Source: Bradyrhizobium sp. cir1
GTDB taxonomy: Bacteria > Pseudomonadota > Alphaproteobacteria > Rhizobiales > Xanthobacteraceae
NCBI RefSeq assembly: GCF_014198245.1
Contig: NZ_JACIHE010000034.1
Location: 1 to 56,718, forward strand
Direction of reading: 5' to 3'
Length of the DNA stretch: 56,718 nucleotides
Below the pieces are notes generated by a model, which made no database searches, was not told the DNA's origin, and was given only the letters and a program-made list of their open reading frames with translations. Within the stretch, counting starts at the first letter, position 1. Every line of letters starts with the position of its first letter. Shown here piece by piece: positions 17,413 through 26,424 of this stretch. Position numbers and translations under genes: made by a program.

Positions 17413-17796
17413 ATGAGCTCGAATTTCTCTGGCGCTAACAAACTGGCGACATTGCTTGCGGCGGGCGCCGTGGCTGCGATGGCCTTCGCGACGCCGGCCT
17501 CGGCCGACACCAAGACCAAGCGCTATGACGATCGCGGCCGGCCCTATTATGGCCCGAGCGGCCCCAACGCGGTGTATCAGCAGGGCCGCACCCGCATCTA
17601 TGTGAGCAAGCGCTCCTGGCTCGACGGCGGCACCGAGGTCAATCCGGGCGACCGCAAGTTCACCGACTACGCCTTCCCGCCGGCGCTCGGCTATCCATCC
17701 TTCGCCCGCGAGAACCTTAACCGCCCGATCGATCGCCAGCCGCTCTCGACGCCGGCCGATGTCGGCGGCTATCCGCAGAACTTCCCGCTGTACTGA
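17413..17796 (+). CDS. Secreted hypothetical protein
   Basis: The 127-residue product has a good signal peptide (LATLLAAGAVAAMAFATPASA) and a mature chain rich in Tyr, Pro, Arg and Gly (RYDDRGRPYYGPSGPN, YPQNFPLY at the end). No membrane segment and no cysteines. Family not recognised; it looks like a small periplasmic protein of Rhizobiales. AAGGGG before the ATG and a terminator 20 bases after the stop support a real gene. Confidence 0.7.
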   Translation: MSSNFSGANKLATLLAAGAVAAMAFATPASADTKTKRYDDRGRPYYGPSGPNAVYQQGRTRIYVSKRSWLDGGTEVNPGDRKFTDYAFPPALGYPSFARENLNRPIDRQPLSTPADVGGYPQNFPLY

Positions 17797-17816
17797 GCGG
17801 ACGTCACGACCGAATC

Positions 17817-17850
17817 AAAAGGCCGGGCTCACGCCCGGCCTTTTTGTTTT
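17817..17850 (+). terminator. Intrinsic terminator
   Basis: AAGGCCGGGC pairs with GCCCGGCCTT around TCAC, followed by TTTGTTTT. Confidence 0.92.
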
Positions 17851-17861
17851 AGGGGATGCCG

Positions 17862-17952
17862 CAGGGTGGGCAAAGGCGCCCTTGCGCCGTGCCCACGATC
17901 TCTCTCGATCACGAAAAATGCGTGGGCACGCTTGCGCTTTGCCCACCCTACG
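17862..17952. repeat. GGGTGGGC palindromic repeat
   Basis: Imperfect palindrome from CAGGGTGGGCAAAGGCGC to GCGCTTTGCCCACCCTACG. It lies between convergent genes. The outer AGGGTGGG/CCCACCCT arms also occur in the related element at 18640-18753. Confidence 0.8.
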
Positions 17953-17983
17953 ATTCCCGTTGCTTGGGTGAGATGCGTGCGCC

Positions 17984-18619
17984 TCACGCGTTCGCAGCCG
18001 GATCGTAACGCCGGCAAAACTCCTCGATCGCTTCCGAGCGGAAATCACTGATGCGCTCGAAGATGAGTGCATCCGGCCAATCCCACCAGGCGATGCGGCG
18101 CAGGCTTGCCGCGACGGCATCAGAAAAGCGCTTGCGGATGGGACGCGCGGGAACGCCGCCGACGATGGTGTAGGGCTCGACATCGCGGCTGACGACTGCG
18201 CCGGCGGCAATCACCGCGCCGTCGCCGACGCCCACGCCCGGCAGCAGGATGGCGGCGTGCCCGATCCAGACATCATTGCCGACGATGACGCGGTCGCCGC
18301 GGCGGTCTGCGAAGAAGTCGCGGTCACGCGTCGCCGACGCCTCGTAATATTCGGGGCAATAGGTGAAGCGATGCTGCGACGGACGGCCCATCGGATGATT
18401 GGGTGCACCGATCCGCACCGAATTGGCGATCGCCGTGAACTTGCCGATGGCCGCATCGGCGACGTCGCAATTCTCGCCGAGATAGGAGTAGTCGCCGAGC
18501 GAAGCGTATTCGATGCGCGTGCCCGCGAGCACCTCGCAGCGCCGCCCGATCTGCGCCTCGCGCTGGCGCACCGTTTCATGGATGATGGTTTCCGCGATCT
18601 TGGGGCGGGGCGTATCCAT
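17984..18619 (-). CDS. Hexapeptide-repeat acyltransferase, phosphonate-type
   Basis: The 211-residue product has the left-handed beta-helix pattern of hexapeptide acyltransferases: IGRRCEVLAGTRIEYASLGDYSYLG, IGKFTAIANSVRIGAPNHPM near residue 60, and VIVGNDVWIGHAAILLPGV with GAVVSRDVEPYTIVGGVPAR. The RFTYCPEYY insertion is typical of the xenobiotic acetyltransferase subgroup found with phosphonate (phn) operons. No phn gene is near, so the substrate is open. It probably works as a trimer with an acetyl- or succinyl-CoA donor. Confidence 0.8.
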   Translation of the reverse strand: MDTPRPKIAETIIHETVRQREAQIGRRCEVLAGTRIEYASLGDYSYLGENCDVADAAIGKFTAIANSVRIGAPNHPMGRPSQHRFTYCPEYYEASATRDRDFFADRRGDRVIVGNDVWIGHAAILLPGVGVGDGAVIAAGAVVSRDVEPYTIVGGVPARPIRKRFSDAVAASLRRIAWWDWPDALIFERISDFRSEAIEEFCRRYDPAANA

Positions 18620-18639
18620 GAAATGGCTCCTGAGATTTT

Positions 18640-18753
18640 GTAGGGTGGGTTAGCCGCGCGGCTGCGCGAAGCGCAGTCCGCTCGGCGTAACCCACCACTT
18701 TAGCTTCCGCGGAAACAGAAGTGGTGGGTTACGCTGCGCTAACCCACCCTACG
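18640..18753. repeat. GTAGGGTGGGTTA palindromic repeat
   Basis: Long imperfect palindrome with arms GTAGGGTGGGTTAGC and GCTAACCCACCCTACG; the centre has a second inverted pair around GTAACCCACCAC and GTGGTGGGTTAC. It lies between the acyltransferase and leuB. Confidence 0.85.
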
Positions 18754-18768
18754 ATTCTGTGCTTGTGG

Positions 18769-19881
18769 CTACGCGTGCAGCTTCTGCAATTCCTTCAGGA
18801 TCGCTTCGCCCATCTGCGTGGTGGAAGCGGCCGTGGTGCCTTCCGACTTGATGTCGGCGGTGCGCAGGCCGCTGGCGAGCACCGCGGCGATCGCGGCATC
18901 GAGCTTGTCGGCGAGACCGCCCATGTCGAAGGAGTAGCGCAGCGCCATGCCGAAGGACGAGATCATCGCGATCGGATTGGCGAGGCCCTTGCCGGCGATG
19001 TCAGGGGCCGAGCCGTGCACGGGCTCGTACAGCGCCTTGCGCTTCCTGGTCTTGACGTCGACCTCGCCGAGCGAAGCCGAGGGCAGCATGCCGAGCGAGC
19101 CGGTCAGCATCGCCGCGATGTCGGACAGCATGTCGCCGAACAGATTGTCGGTGACGATGACGTCGAACTGCTTCGGCCATTTCACCAGCATCATGCCGCC
19201 GGAATCGGCGAGCTGATGCTCGAGCGTGACGTCGGGATATTCGCGCTTGTGGACCGCCGTCACGACCTCGTTCCAGAGCACGCCCGACTTCATGACGTTG
19301 CGCTTCTCCATCGACGTCACCTTGTTCTTGCGCTTCCTGGCAAGCTCGAAGGCGACGCGAGCGATGCGCTCGATCTCATAGGTGTCGTAGACCTGGGTAT
19401 CGATGGCGCGCTTCTGGCCGTTGCCGAGATCGGTGATGGTCTTGGGCTCGCCGAAATAGACGCCGCCGGTGAGCTCGCGCACGATGACGATGTCGAGGCC
19501 CTCGACCGCCTCGCGCTTCAGGCTCGAGGCATCCGCCAGCGCCGGATAGCACACGGCCGGGCGGAGGTTGGCGAACAGAGCGAGATCCTTGCGCAGGCGC
19601 AAGAGGCCGGCCTCGGGGCGCACCTCATAGGGAACGGCATCCCACTTCGGGCCACCGACCGCGCCGAAGATGATGGCGTCGGCGGCAAGCGCCTTGGCCA
19701 TGTCGCCCTCGGAGATCGACACCTTGTGGGCGTCATAGGCCGAGCCGCCGACGAGGCCAGTGTCGGTCTCGAATTTGGCGATCCCGGCCGAATTCAGCCA
19801 ATCGATCAGCCGCTTCACCTCGCCCATCACCTCGGGGCCGATACCGTCGCCGGGGAGCAGCAGCAATTTGTGGGTCGCCAT
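18769..19881 (-). CDS. leuB: 3-isopropylmalate dehydrogenase
   Basis: LeuB oxidatively decarboxylates 3-isopropylmalate with NAD+ to 2-ketoisocaproate, the step after LeuCD. The 370-residue product is full length. The motifs seen are LLLPGDGIGPEVMGEV at the N-terminus, RPEAGLLRLRKDLALFANLRPA, the ELTGGVYFGEP loop, NLFGDMLSDIAAML, and EPVHGSAPDIAGKGLANP. The start gives MATHKLLLLPGD directly after a GGATC-containing leader. The gene is transcribed alone on the minus strand, 10 kb from leuD, so the leucine genes here are not an operon. Confidence 0.97.
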   Translation of the reverse strand: MATHKLLLLPGDGIGPEVMGEVKRLIDWLNSAGIAKFETDTGLVGGSAYDAHKVSISEGDMAKALAADAIIFGAVGGPKWDAVPYEVRPEAGLLRLRKDLALFANLRPAVCYPALADASSLKREAVEGLDIVIVRELTGGVYFGEPKTITDLGNGQKRAIDTQVYDTYEIERIARVAFELARKRKNKVTSMEKRNVMKSGVLWNEVVTAVHKREYPDVTLEHQLADSGGMMLVKWPKQFDVIVTDNLFGDMLSDIAAMLTGSLGMLPSASLGEVDVKTRKRKALYEPVHGSAPDIAGKGLANPIAMISSFGMALRYSFDMGGLADKLDAAIAAVLASGLRTADIKSEGTTAASTTQMGEAILKELQKLHA

Positions 19882-19905
19882 GGTCGGATCCTCTCAATCT
19901 ACGTC

Positions 19906-20012
19906 CGTCATTCCGGGGCGCGAGCACGGCGAGCGAACCCGGAATCCATCAGGCCACAGCGCAAGCGGGAAAATGGATTCCGGGCTCGCGCTTCGCGCGC
20001 CCCGGAATGACG
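19906..20012. repeat. Palindromic repeat, family B copy 1
   Basis: Begins CGTCATTCCGGGGCGCGAG and ends GCGCCCCGGAATGACG. Other copies: 21313-21415, 31624-31705, 45562-45642 and 53571-53671. It lies between divergent leuB and the MFS gene. Confidence 0.9.
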
Positions 20013-20123
20013 GTTCGGCCGGAGTGCTAGAGCGGCGTTGCGCGCTTGGCAAGACACCATTGCCGCGCCGCGGCTGTGCAAGACAGGCAGGGCCTGCCAC
20101 AGTGCGGGCTGCCGGAGTACCCC

Positions 20124-21311
20124 TTGCACGCCCCTGATCGCCCCCCGCCAGATGCACATCCCGCGCGGCTGATCCTGACCCTGTCGCTGGCCGCGACGGT
20201 CGGGCTCGGCATCGGCCGCTTTGCCTATGCGCTGGTGCTGCCCGACATGCGGGAGGACCTCGGCTGGTCCTACTCGGCGGCCGGTTTCATGAACACCATC
20301 AACGCCGTCGGCTACCTCGTGGGCGCGCTGGTGGCGTCCCGGCTGATCCGGCGCGTCGGCTGGTCGGCCGCAATCCGCGGCGGAACCCTCGCCTGCGTCG
20401 CTGCGCTCGCCACCTGCGCATTAACAGGCAATTTCGTCGCGCTGAGCCTTGCCCGCCTCGTGCTGGGCCTGGGTGCAGCGGCCGGCTTCGTCGCCGGCGG
20501 CGCGCTGGCCGCGGCGATCGCGCAGTCGCAGCCCACGCGGGCCAATTTCCTGCTCAGCCTGTTCTATGCCGGGCCCGGCATCGGCATTCTCGCCTCCGGG
20601 CTGATCGCCCCGTTCACGCTGCAATATTTCGGGCCGGGTTCGTGGTGGCTGGTGTGGTGGGCGCTGACGCTGCTGTCCGTCGCCATGACGATCCCGCTGT
20701 TCCTGGTCCGCATCGAGAGCCGGGCGCGCTTCTCGGAAGGCAGCCACGCCGCTTTCGCGATTTTGCCGGTGCTGATTTATCTGGCCGGCTATTTCCTGTT
20801 CGGCGCGGGCTACATCGCCTACATGACCTTCATGATCGCCTATGTGCGCGACGGCGGCGGTGGCGCCGCGGCGCAAGCGGCGTTCTGGAGCCTGATTGGT
20901 CTGTCCGCCTTCATCACGCCTTGGGCCTGGCGCGGCGTGCTGGCGCTGGACCGCGGCGGGCTCGCCACCGCCATCATCCTCGGCACCAACGCGCTAGGGG
21001 CGGCCCTGCCGATGCTCGGACATTCGCCTGCATGGCTCGCCGTGTCAGCAATCGTGTTCGGTGTCGCCTTCTTCGCCGTGGTCGGCTCGACCACTGCCTT
21101 CGTGCGCTTCAACTACCCGCCAGAAGTTTGGCCGACCGCGATCGCAGCGATGACGATCTCGTTCGGCGTCGGCCAGACGCTGGGGCCGATCGTGGTCGGC
21201 GCGATTACGGATGCGCTGGGGAGCTTGAGTTACGCGCTCAATGTCTCGGCGGCGCTGCTGGCGCTGGGTGCGGTTGCGGCGTTGTGCCAGCGGAAGGTGG
21301 GGCCGGCCTAG
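20124..21311 (+). CDS. YbfB/YjiJ-type MFS transporter
   Basis: The 395-residue product has about 12 hydrophobic helices and the N-terminal GIGRFAYALVLPDMREDLGWS signature of the YbfB/YjiJ branch of the major facilitator superfamily. The substrate is unknown. The start is taken as TTG at 20124, because GGAG lies six bases before it and the frame upstream (to 20046) is not conserved in character; no ATG is present before the first helix. It is divergent from leuB, with a repeat element between them. Confidence 0.85.
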   Translation: MHAPDRPPPDAHPARLILTLSLAATVGLGIGRFAYALVLPDMREDLGWSYSAAGFMNTINAVGYLVGALVASRLIRRVGWSAAIRGGTLACVAALATCALTGNFVALSLARLVLGLGAAAGFVAGGALAAAIAQSQPTRANFLLSLFYAGPGIGILASGLIAPFTLQYFGPGSWWLVWWALTLLSVAMTIPLFLVRIESRARFSEGSHAAFAILPVLIYLAGYFLFGAGYIAYMTFMIAYVRDGGGGAAAQAAFWSLIGLSAFITPWAWRGVLALDRGGLATAIILGTNALGAALPMLGHSPAWLAVSAIVFGVAFFAVVGSTTAFVRFNYPPEVWPTAIAAMTISFGVGQTLGPIVVGAITDALGSLSYALNVSAALLALGAVAALCQRKVGPA

Positions 21312-21312
21312 G

Positions 21313-21415
21313 CGTCATTCCGGGGCGCGCGTAGCGCGAGCCCGGAATCCATTCATCCGTCAACGCCGCGGCTCGATGGATTCCGGGTTCTCGCTTCGCG
21401 AGCCCCGGAATGACG
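21313..21415. repeat. Palindromic repeat, family B copy 2
   Basis: Same arms as copy 1 (CGTCATTCCGGGGCGCG ... GCCCCGGAATGACG), with an internal AATCCATT pairing. Lies between the convergent MFS and oxidoreductase genes, six bases from the latter's stop codon. Confidence 0.9.
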
Positions 21416-21421
21416 AAGCCA

Positions 21422-22204
21422 TCAGCTCCCACTAAACGAATTATACCCCTGGTCTTCCCAGTAGCCGCCCTTGTAGTCGTTGGTGACTTCCATCGAGACC
21501 ACGTATTTCGGGTTCTTGAAGCCGAGCTTTGTCGGCACGCGGATCTTCATCGGGAAACCGTAGGCGCGCGGCAAAATCTCGTTCGCGTATTTGAACGTCA
21601 TCTGGGTCTGCGGATGCAGCGCGCTGCGCATGTCGAGCGGCGAGTTGTAGCCGTCCTTGTCGGCGCACTGGAACCAGACATATTTCGCGCGCGTGTCGGC
21701 GCCGATCAGTTTTAGGAAATCGCGCAAGGGCGTGCCGGTCCAGCTGCCGATCGCGCTCCAGCCTTCGACGCAGATGTGGCGCGTCACTTGCGTGACCTGC
21801 GGAAGCTTGTAGAGCTCGTCCAGCGTCCAGGGCTTCTTGTTGTCGACGAGGCCGCGCACTTCGAGCTTCCAGTCTGCAGCCGAGACGTCAGGCGCGTCGT
21901 CGAGATCGTAATAGGCATTGAACGGGAACGGCTTCGTGATCGCGCTCTCGGGGAAGGTCGGCGCCAGCGCGTCCGGATTGAAGATGAAGGACTGCACGGC
22001 GTCGTTGAACTTCGAGACGCTCTTCAGCATCTCCTCGGCCGAGGACGAATCGACCACGTCGCAGCCGGTGAGCAGCGTCAGCGCGCCGAGGCTGGCACCG
22101 CCCGCGATGAAGCGGCGGCGGGTGACATCCGGCATCGTCTTGATGGAGTCCTTGATCAGCAGCCGCTTGTCGACGCCGGGGATCAGGAATGAACGCTTGG
22201 CCAT
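21422..22204 (-). CDS. Tat-exported molybdopterin oxidoreductase (sulfite oxidase/MsrP-like)
   Basis: The 260-residue product has a twin-arginine signal (TRRRFIAGGASLG at 28-40) followed by a lipobox-like LLTGC at 44-48, so it may be a Tat-exported lipoprotein. The mature domain is the sulfite-oxidase-type molybdopterin fold; C145 in RHICVEGWS is the expected Mo ligand, with later FPMKIRVP and KNPKYVVSMEV segments. Relatives reduce oxidised methionine or other substrates or oxidise sulfite. The start follows AGGAG. Its neighbour 14 bases upstream codes for the cytochrome b that should carry its electrons. Confidence 0.88.
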   Translation of the reverse strand: MAKRSFLIPGVDKRLLIKDSIKTMPDVTRRRFIAGGASLGALTLLTGCDVVDSSSAEEMLKSVSKFNDAVQSFIFNPDALAPTFPESAITKPFPFNAYYDLDDAPDVSAADWKLEVRGLVDNKKPWTLDELYKLPQVTQVTRHICVEGWSAIGSWTGTPLRDFLKLIGADTRAKYVWFQCADKDGYNSPLDMRSALHPQTQMTFKYANEILPRAYGFPMKIRVPTKLGFKNPKYVVSMEVTNDYKGGYWEDQGYNSFSGS

Positions 22205-22218
22205 GATAATTCTCCTAA

Positions 22219-22848
22219 TCAGCGGCCAATGATCATCGCGCGCAGGCTCTTCGGCACCAGCAGCGCGAGCAGGACGTGAATGACGAGGAAGGCGCAGATC
22301 GCGGCCATACAGAAGAAGTGCACGTAGCGCGCGGTCGGGTAGTCGCCGAACAGCATCACGAGGTAATAGAGCTGGACGGGCTTCCACATGCCGAGGCCGG
22401 AGAGCACGATCAGCACGCCGACCACGATGATGCCGGCATAGAGCAGGCGCTGCACGTAATTGTAGACGGTGAGATCGTCGTGGCCGAGCTTGAAGGTCAG
22501 GGCAGCCCTGACATCGTGGAGCACGCCGGACGGCGTGATCGGCAGCAGCTTCTTGCGGAAGCGGCCGGTGGCGAAGCCGGTGACGAGATAGGCGAGGCCG
22601 TTGATCATCAACAGCCACATCGCCGCAAAGTGCCAGAGCAGGCCGCCGCCGAGCCAGCCGCCGAGCGTGTACTCGCGCGGGAAGCTGAAGCCGAACAGCG
22701 GCGAGGCGTTGTAGATCTGCCAGCCCGACAGGATCATCAGGATCATGGCGAGCGCGTTGATCCAGTGCATGACGCGGACCCAGGCTGGCTGGATGACCTT
22801 GGCCGGGGTGGCCCTGACCTGCTCGTCGGTGACTGTGAGGCTCGCCAT
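22219..22848 (-). CDS. Membrane cytochrome b partner
   Basis: The 209-residue product has four to five membrane helices and paired histidines typical of di-haem cytochrome b of hydrogenase/formate dehydrogenase type: H28 (MHWINA), H73 (LLWHFAAMW), a YVHFF histidine and a VIHVLLA histidine. It should anchor the molybdopterin protein encoded next and link it to the quinone pool. The two genes are 14 bases apart and form an operon. It begins upstream of the fasciclin gene on the same strand. Confidence 0.88.
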   Translation of the reverse strand: MASLTVTDEQVRATPAKVIQPAWVRVMHWINALAMILMILSGWQIYNASPLFGFSFPREYTLGGWLGGGLLWHFAAMWLLMINGLAYLVTGFATGRFRKKLLPITPSGVLHDVRAALTFKLGHDDLTVYNYVQRLLYAGIIVVGVLIVLSGLGMWKPVQLYYLVMLFGDYPTARYVHFFCMAAICAFLVIHVLLALLVPKSLRAMIIGR

Positions 22849-23030
22849 GGCGGTTCCGTCCTGCGATCGTGTGACAGCAATTATACGCGGGACATTCCGG
22901 TTTCGTTACGCCCCGTTGGCCATCGAATCGATGCCCGCGGGCTATGGTGGTCACAAAAAAGCGAGCCGGACACCCCCGGCTCGCCGTCTCGAAGCACCCT
23001 GTTCGGGGGATGAAACAGGGGCGCGCGGTG

Positions 23031-23585
23031 TTACGTCGCCGGCATCAGCACGGTGTCGACCACATGGATGACGCCGTTCGACTGGTTGACGTTGGTGATC
23101 GTCACCATCGAGGTGCCGCCCTTGGCATCGATGATCCAGGTCTTGCCGTCCATCTTCTTCACCGTCAGTTCCTCGCCTTCGGCGGTCTTCAGCTTCTTGC
23201 CGTCGGAGAGGTCGGAGGCCTCGAGCTTGCCGGGCACGACATGGTAGGTGAGGATCTTGGTCAGCGTCGCTTTGTTCTCGGGCTTGACCAGATTGTCGAC
23301 GGTGCCGGCCGGCAGCTTGCCGAAGGCGGCGTTGGTCGGCGCGAACACCGTGAACGGGCCCTTGCTTTCCAGCGTCGGCACGAGGCCCGCGGCCTTCACC
23401 GCCGCCACCAGCGTGGTGTGATCCTTCGAGTTGACGGCGTTCTGGACGATGTTCTTGGACGGGAACATCGCGGCGCCGCCGACCATGACGGTCTTTTCCT
23501 CGGCACGCACAGGCGCGACGACGGTCGCGGTGATGGCGAGGGCACTGAAGGCGGCGGCAGCGAGATAGGCAATACGCTTTGACAT
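23031..23585 (-). CDS. Secreted fasciclin-domain protein
   Basis: The 184-residue product has a signal peptide to about residue 28 (APVRAEE) and one FAS1 domain: KDHTTLVAAVKAAGLVPTL, GPFTVFAPTNAAFGKLP, LTYHVVPGKLEASDL and the terminal GVIHVVDTVLMP. Such proteins are periplasmic or extracellular and act in adhesion or surface interaction. The start follows GGGAGATTCTCC. Next in order on the minus strand are the cytochrome b and oxidoreductase genes, 182 bases further on. Confidence 0.93.
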   Translation of the reverse strand: MSKRIAYLAAAAFSALAITATVVAPVRAEEKTVMVGGAAMFPSKNIVQNAVNSKDHTTLVAAVKAAGLVPTLESKGPFTVFAPTNAAFGKLPAGTVDNLVKPENKATLTKILTYHVVPGKLEASDLSDGKKLKTAEGEELTVKKMDGKTWIIDAKGGTSMVTITNVNQSNGVIHVVDTVLMPAT

Positions 23586-23847
23586 GGAGAATCTCCCGAT
23601 TGAATGGTGACCGGCATGGCCGGTGTTTGAGTTGGGCAACAACGGCGCTTGCGACCCTTTGGCGTGAAGCAGCAGCGCCGTCGTTGGACCGAACTACGGG
23701 AGGGTTTGCGATGCGGTTTCGGGAAAAATTCTTTGTGATGGGTGAAACTATGCGGGGGGATGTTCGTGTGGGGGAGAGTTGCAAACTCCGCTGTCGTCCC
23801 GGCGAAGGCCGGGACGACACCGGTGGATATTGCGCGAGCGGAGCAAC

Positions 23848-24609
23848 TCAATCCCTGTTGTTCGGCGTCTGGATAAACCCGCGATTATGCGTCGGGCTGA
23901 TCAAGAGCTCGTTGATGCAGACGCGGGGCGGCATGGATGCAATGAAGGCGATGGTGCGGCCGAGGTCTTCGGGCTGCAACATCCTGGCCTGCTCCTCTTC
24001 GCTCGGCACCACCGGGCGCAGCTTCAGGATCGGAGTTGCGACCTCGCCCGGCATCAAGCAGCAGGCGCGCAGGCCGTTGACGCATTCGTCCATGTTGAAG
24101 GAATGGGTCAGCGCCAGCACCGCATGCTTGGTGGTGGTGTAAGCCGGGCCCGGCATCTTCGAGACGTGGCGGCCGGCCCAGGAGGAGACGTTGATGATCG
24201 AGCCGTCCTGCTGCTTGCGCATTGTCGGCAGCACCGCGCGCATGCAATAGAGCACGCCGTTGAGATTGACCTGGACCAGTCTGTCCCAGCCCTCCTGCTC
24301 CATGTCCTTCCAGCTCCGCTTGGGAACATTGATGCCGGCATTGTTGACCAGGAGATCGATGCGGCCGTGCTTTGCGACGATCTGATCGGCCACCTTCTGG
24401 GCTTCAGTGGCGTCAGACACGTCCAGTGCAACGGCCTCGGCCGTCCCGCCCGCCGCCGTGATCCTGGCGACCACGGCATCCAGGGCATCCTTGCGACGGC
24501 CTGAGACCACCACTGTCCAGCCGTCAGCCGCAAGCGCCTCGGCGCCGGCCTCCCCGATCCCGCTGCCACCGCCCGTGACCCAAGCCACGCGTTTCCCGTT
24601 TTTTGACAT
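23848..24609 (-). CDS. SDR-family oxidoreductase
   Basis: The 253-residue product is a classical short-chain dehydrogenase: cofactor loop TGGGSGIG at 12-19, NNAG at 89-92, catalytic S142/S143, Y157 and K161 (YTTTK). The SGRRK after strand 2 suggests NADP(H). The C-terminal INELLISPTHNRGF resembles proteins annotated for oxidation of beta-hydroxy or 3-oxoacyl groups, but the substrate is unknown. It is divergent from matB with 95 bases between starts, which may mean shared control. Confidence 0.9.
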   Translation of the reverse strand: MSKNGKRVAWVTGGGSGIGEAGAEALAADGWTVVVSGRRKDALDAVVARITAAGGTAEAVALDVSDATEAQKVADQIVAKHGRIDLLVNNAGINVPKRSWKDMEQEGWDRLVQVNLNGVLYCMRAVLPTMRKQQDGSIINVSSWAGRHVSKMPGPAYTTTKHAVLALTHSFNMDECVNGLRACCLMPGEVATPILKLRPVVPSEEEQARMLQPEDLGRTIAFIASMPPRVCINELLISPTHNRGFIQTPNNRD

Positions 24610-24704
24610 GCAAACTGTCTCCGTTGCTTCATTGGGGCGGTTTTTGCTAATCCAGCCCTCGGTTTTGACCGGCCTTGTCAGTTTTGCGGTCGAGGAAATC
24701 TTGC

Positions 24705-26234
24705 ATGAACCACGCAGCCAACGCCAACCTGTTTTCCCGCCTGTTCGACGGCCTCGACGATCCCAAGCGCCTCGCGATCGAAACGCAGGACGGCGCCCAT
24801 ATCAGCTATGGCGATCTGATCGCGCGGGCCGGGCAGATGGCGAACGTGCTGGTCGCGCGCGGCGTGAAGCCGGGTGACCGCGTCGCGGTGCAGGTCGAGA
24901 AATCCGTCGCCAACATCGTGCTGTATCTCGGCACAGTGCGGGCCGGCGCGGTCTATCTGCCGCTCAACACCGCCTATACGCTGAACGAGCTCGACTACTT
25001 CATCGGCGATGCCGAGCCGTTGCTGGTGGTCTGCGATCCCTCCAAGGCGGAAGGGCTCGCCCCGATCGCCGCCAAGGTGAAGGCCAAGGTCGAGACGCTC
25101 GGGCCCGACGGCAAGGGCTCGCTGACCGACGCCGCCGACAAGGCGAGCAGCGAGTTCACGACCGTACCGCGCGCAAACGACGATCTCGCCGCGATCCTCT
25201 ACACCTCGGGCACCACCGGCCGCTCCAAGGGCGCGATGCTCACACATGACAATCTCGCGTCGAACTCGCTCTCGCTCGTCGGCTACTGGCGCTTCACCGA
25301 CAAGGACGTGCTGATCCACGCGCTGCCGATCTACCATACGCACGGCCTGTTCGTGGCGACCAACGTGACGCTGTTCGCCCGCGCGTCGATGATCTTCCTG
25401 CCGAAGCTCGATCCGGACCTGATCATCAAGCTGATGGCGCGCGCGACGGTGCTGATGGGCGTGCCGACCTTCTACACCCGCCTGCTGCAGAATCCGGCGC
25501 TGTCGCACGAGACCACAAAGCACATGCGGCTGTTCATCTCGGGCTCGGCGCCGCTGCTCGCCGACACCCATCGCGAATGGTCGGCGCGCACGGGCCATGC
25601 GGTGCTCGAGCGCTACGGCATGACCGAAACCAACATGAACACGTCGAATCCTTACGACGGCGAGCGCGTGCCCGGCGCGGTCGGCTTTCCCCTCCCCGGC
25701 GTTTCGGTTCGCGTCACCGAGCCCGAAACCGGCAAGGAATTGCCGCGCGAAGAAATCGGCATGATCGAGGTCAAGGGCCCGAACGTCTTCAAGGGCTACT
25801 GGCGCATGCCGGAGAAGACCAGGTCCGAATTCCGTCCCGACGGCTTCTTCATCACCGGCGACCTCGGCAAGATCGACGACAAAGGCTACGTCCACATTCT
25901 CGGCCGCGGCAAGGATCTCGTGATCTCCGGCGGCTTCAATGTGTACCCCAAGGAAATCGAGAGCGAGATCGACGCCATGCCGGGCGTGGTCGAATCCGCC
26001 GTGATCGGCGTGCCACATGCCGATTTCGGCGAGGGCGTCACGGCGGTGCTGGTCTGCAACAAGGGCGCCGATGTCACTGAAGCTGCGGTGCTGAAGGCGC
26101 TCGACGGCCGGCTCGCCAAGTTCAAGATGCCCAAGCGCGTGTTCGTCGTCGACGAGCTGCCGCGGAATACGATGGGCAAGGTGCAGAAGAATATTTTGCG
26201 CGATATGTACAAGGATATTTACGCGAAGAAGTGA
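24705..26234 (+). CDS. matB: Malonyl-CoA ligase (MatB)
   Basis: The 509-residue product is an ANL-superfamily acyl-CoA ligase. Motifs: LYTSGTTGRSKGAML near residue 170, YGMTETNMNTSNPYDGER near 305, TGDLGKID near 385, GRGKDLVISGGFNVYPKEIE and the C-terminal PRNTMGKVQK lysine. The TETNMNTSNPYDGERVPG-type substrate pocket is typical of MatB, which makes malonyl-CoA from malonate, CoA and ATP; in rhizobia malonate use is known. No matA or matC is nearby. The start follows CGAGGAA. Confidence 0.88.
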   Translation: MNHAANANLFSRLFDGLDDPKRLAIETQDGAHISYGDLIARAGQMANVLVARGVKPGDRVAVQVEKSVANIVLYLGTVRAGAVYLPLNTAYTLNELDYFIGDAEPLLVVCDPSKAEGLAPIAAKVKAKVETLGPDGKGSLTDAADKASSEFTTVPRANDDLAAILYTSGTTGRSKGAMLTHDNLASNSLSLVGYWRFTDKDVLIHALPIYHTHGLFVATNVTLFARASMIFLPKLDPDLIIKLMARATVLMGVPTFYTRLLQNPALSHETTKHMRLFISGSAPLLADTHREWSARTGHAVLERYGMTETNMNTSNPYDGERVPGAVGFPLPGVSVRVTEPETGKELPREEIGMIEVKGPNVFKGYWRMPEKTRSEFRPDGFFITGDLGKIDDKGYVHILGRGKDLVISGGFNVYPKEIESEIDAMPGVVESAVIGVPHADFGEGVTAVLVCNKGADVTEAAVLKALDGRLAKFKMPKRVFVVDELPRNTMGKVQKNILRDMYKDIYAKK

Positions 26235-26272
26235 GGGGGCGGACTTTAGGCAAAACCTCGCCACACCCTCGC

Positions 26273-26375
26273 TGTCATGCCCCGCGCAGGCGGGGCATCC
26301 AGTATTCCAGAGACGCTTGCGATAGAACCGAGAGGCTGCGGCGTACTGGATTCCCCGCCTTCGCGGGGAATGACA
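26273..26375. repeat. Palindromic repeat, family C copy 1
   Basis: Begins TGTCATGCCCCGCGCAGGCG and ends CGCGGGGAATGACA, with central GGCATCCAGTATTCC/TACTGGATTCCCC. Copies at 48559-48660 and 50988-51107. This copy is followed by a 16-base tandem duplication of its end (GGGGAATGACACTGAG). Confidence 0.88.
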
Positions 26376-26424
26376 CTGAGGGGGAATGACACTGAGAGTG
26401 TAGGGCGCGCGTGCCCCAAACCTG

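Noticed and set aside
18721..20010. A 429-codon plus-strand frame opposite leuB
   Set aside because: Shadow of leuB, running on through a palindromic repeat.
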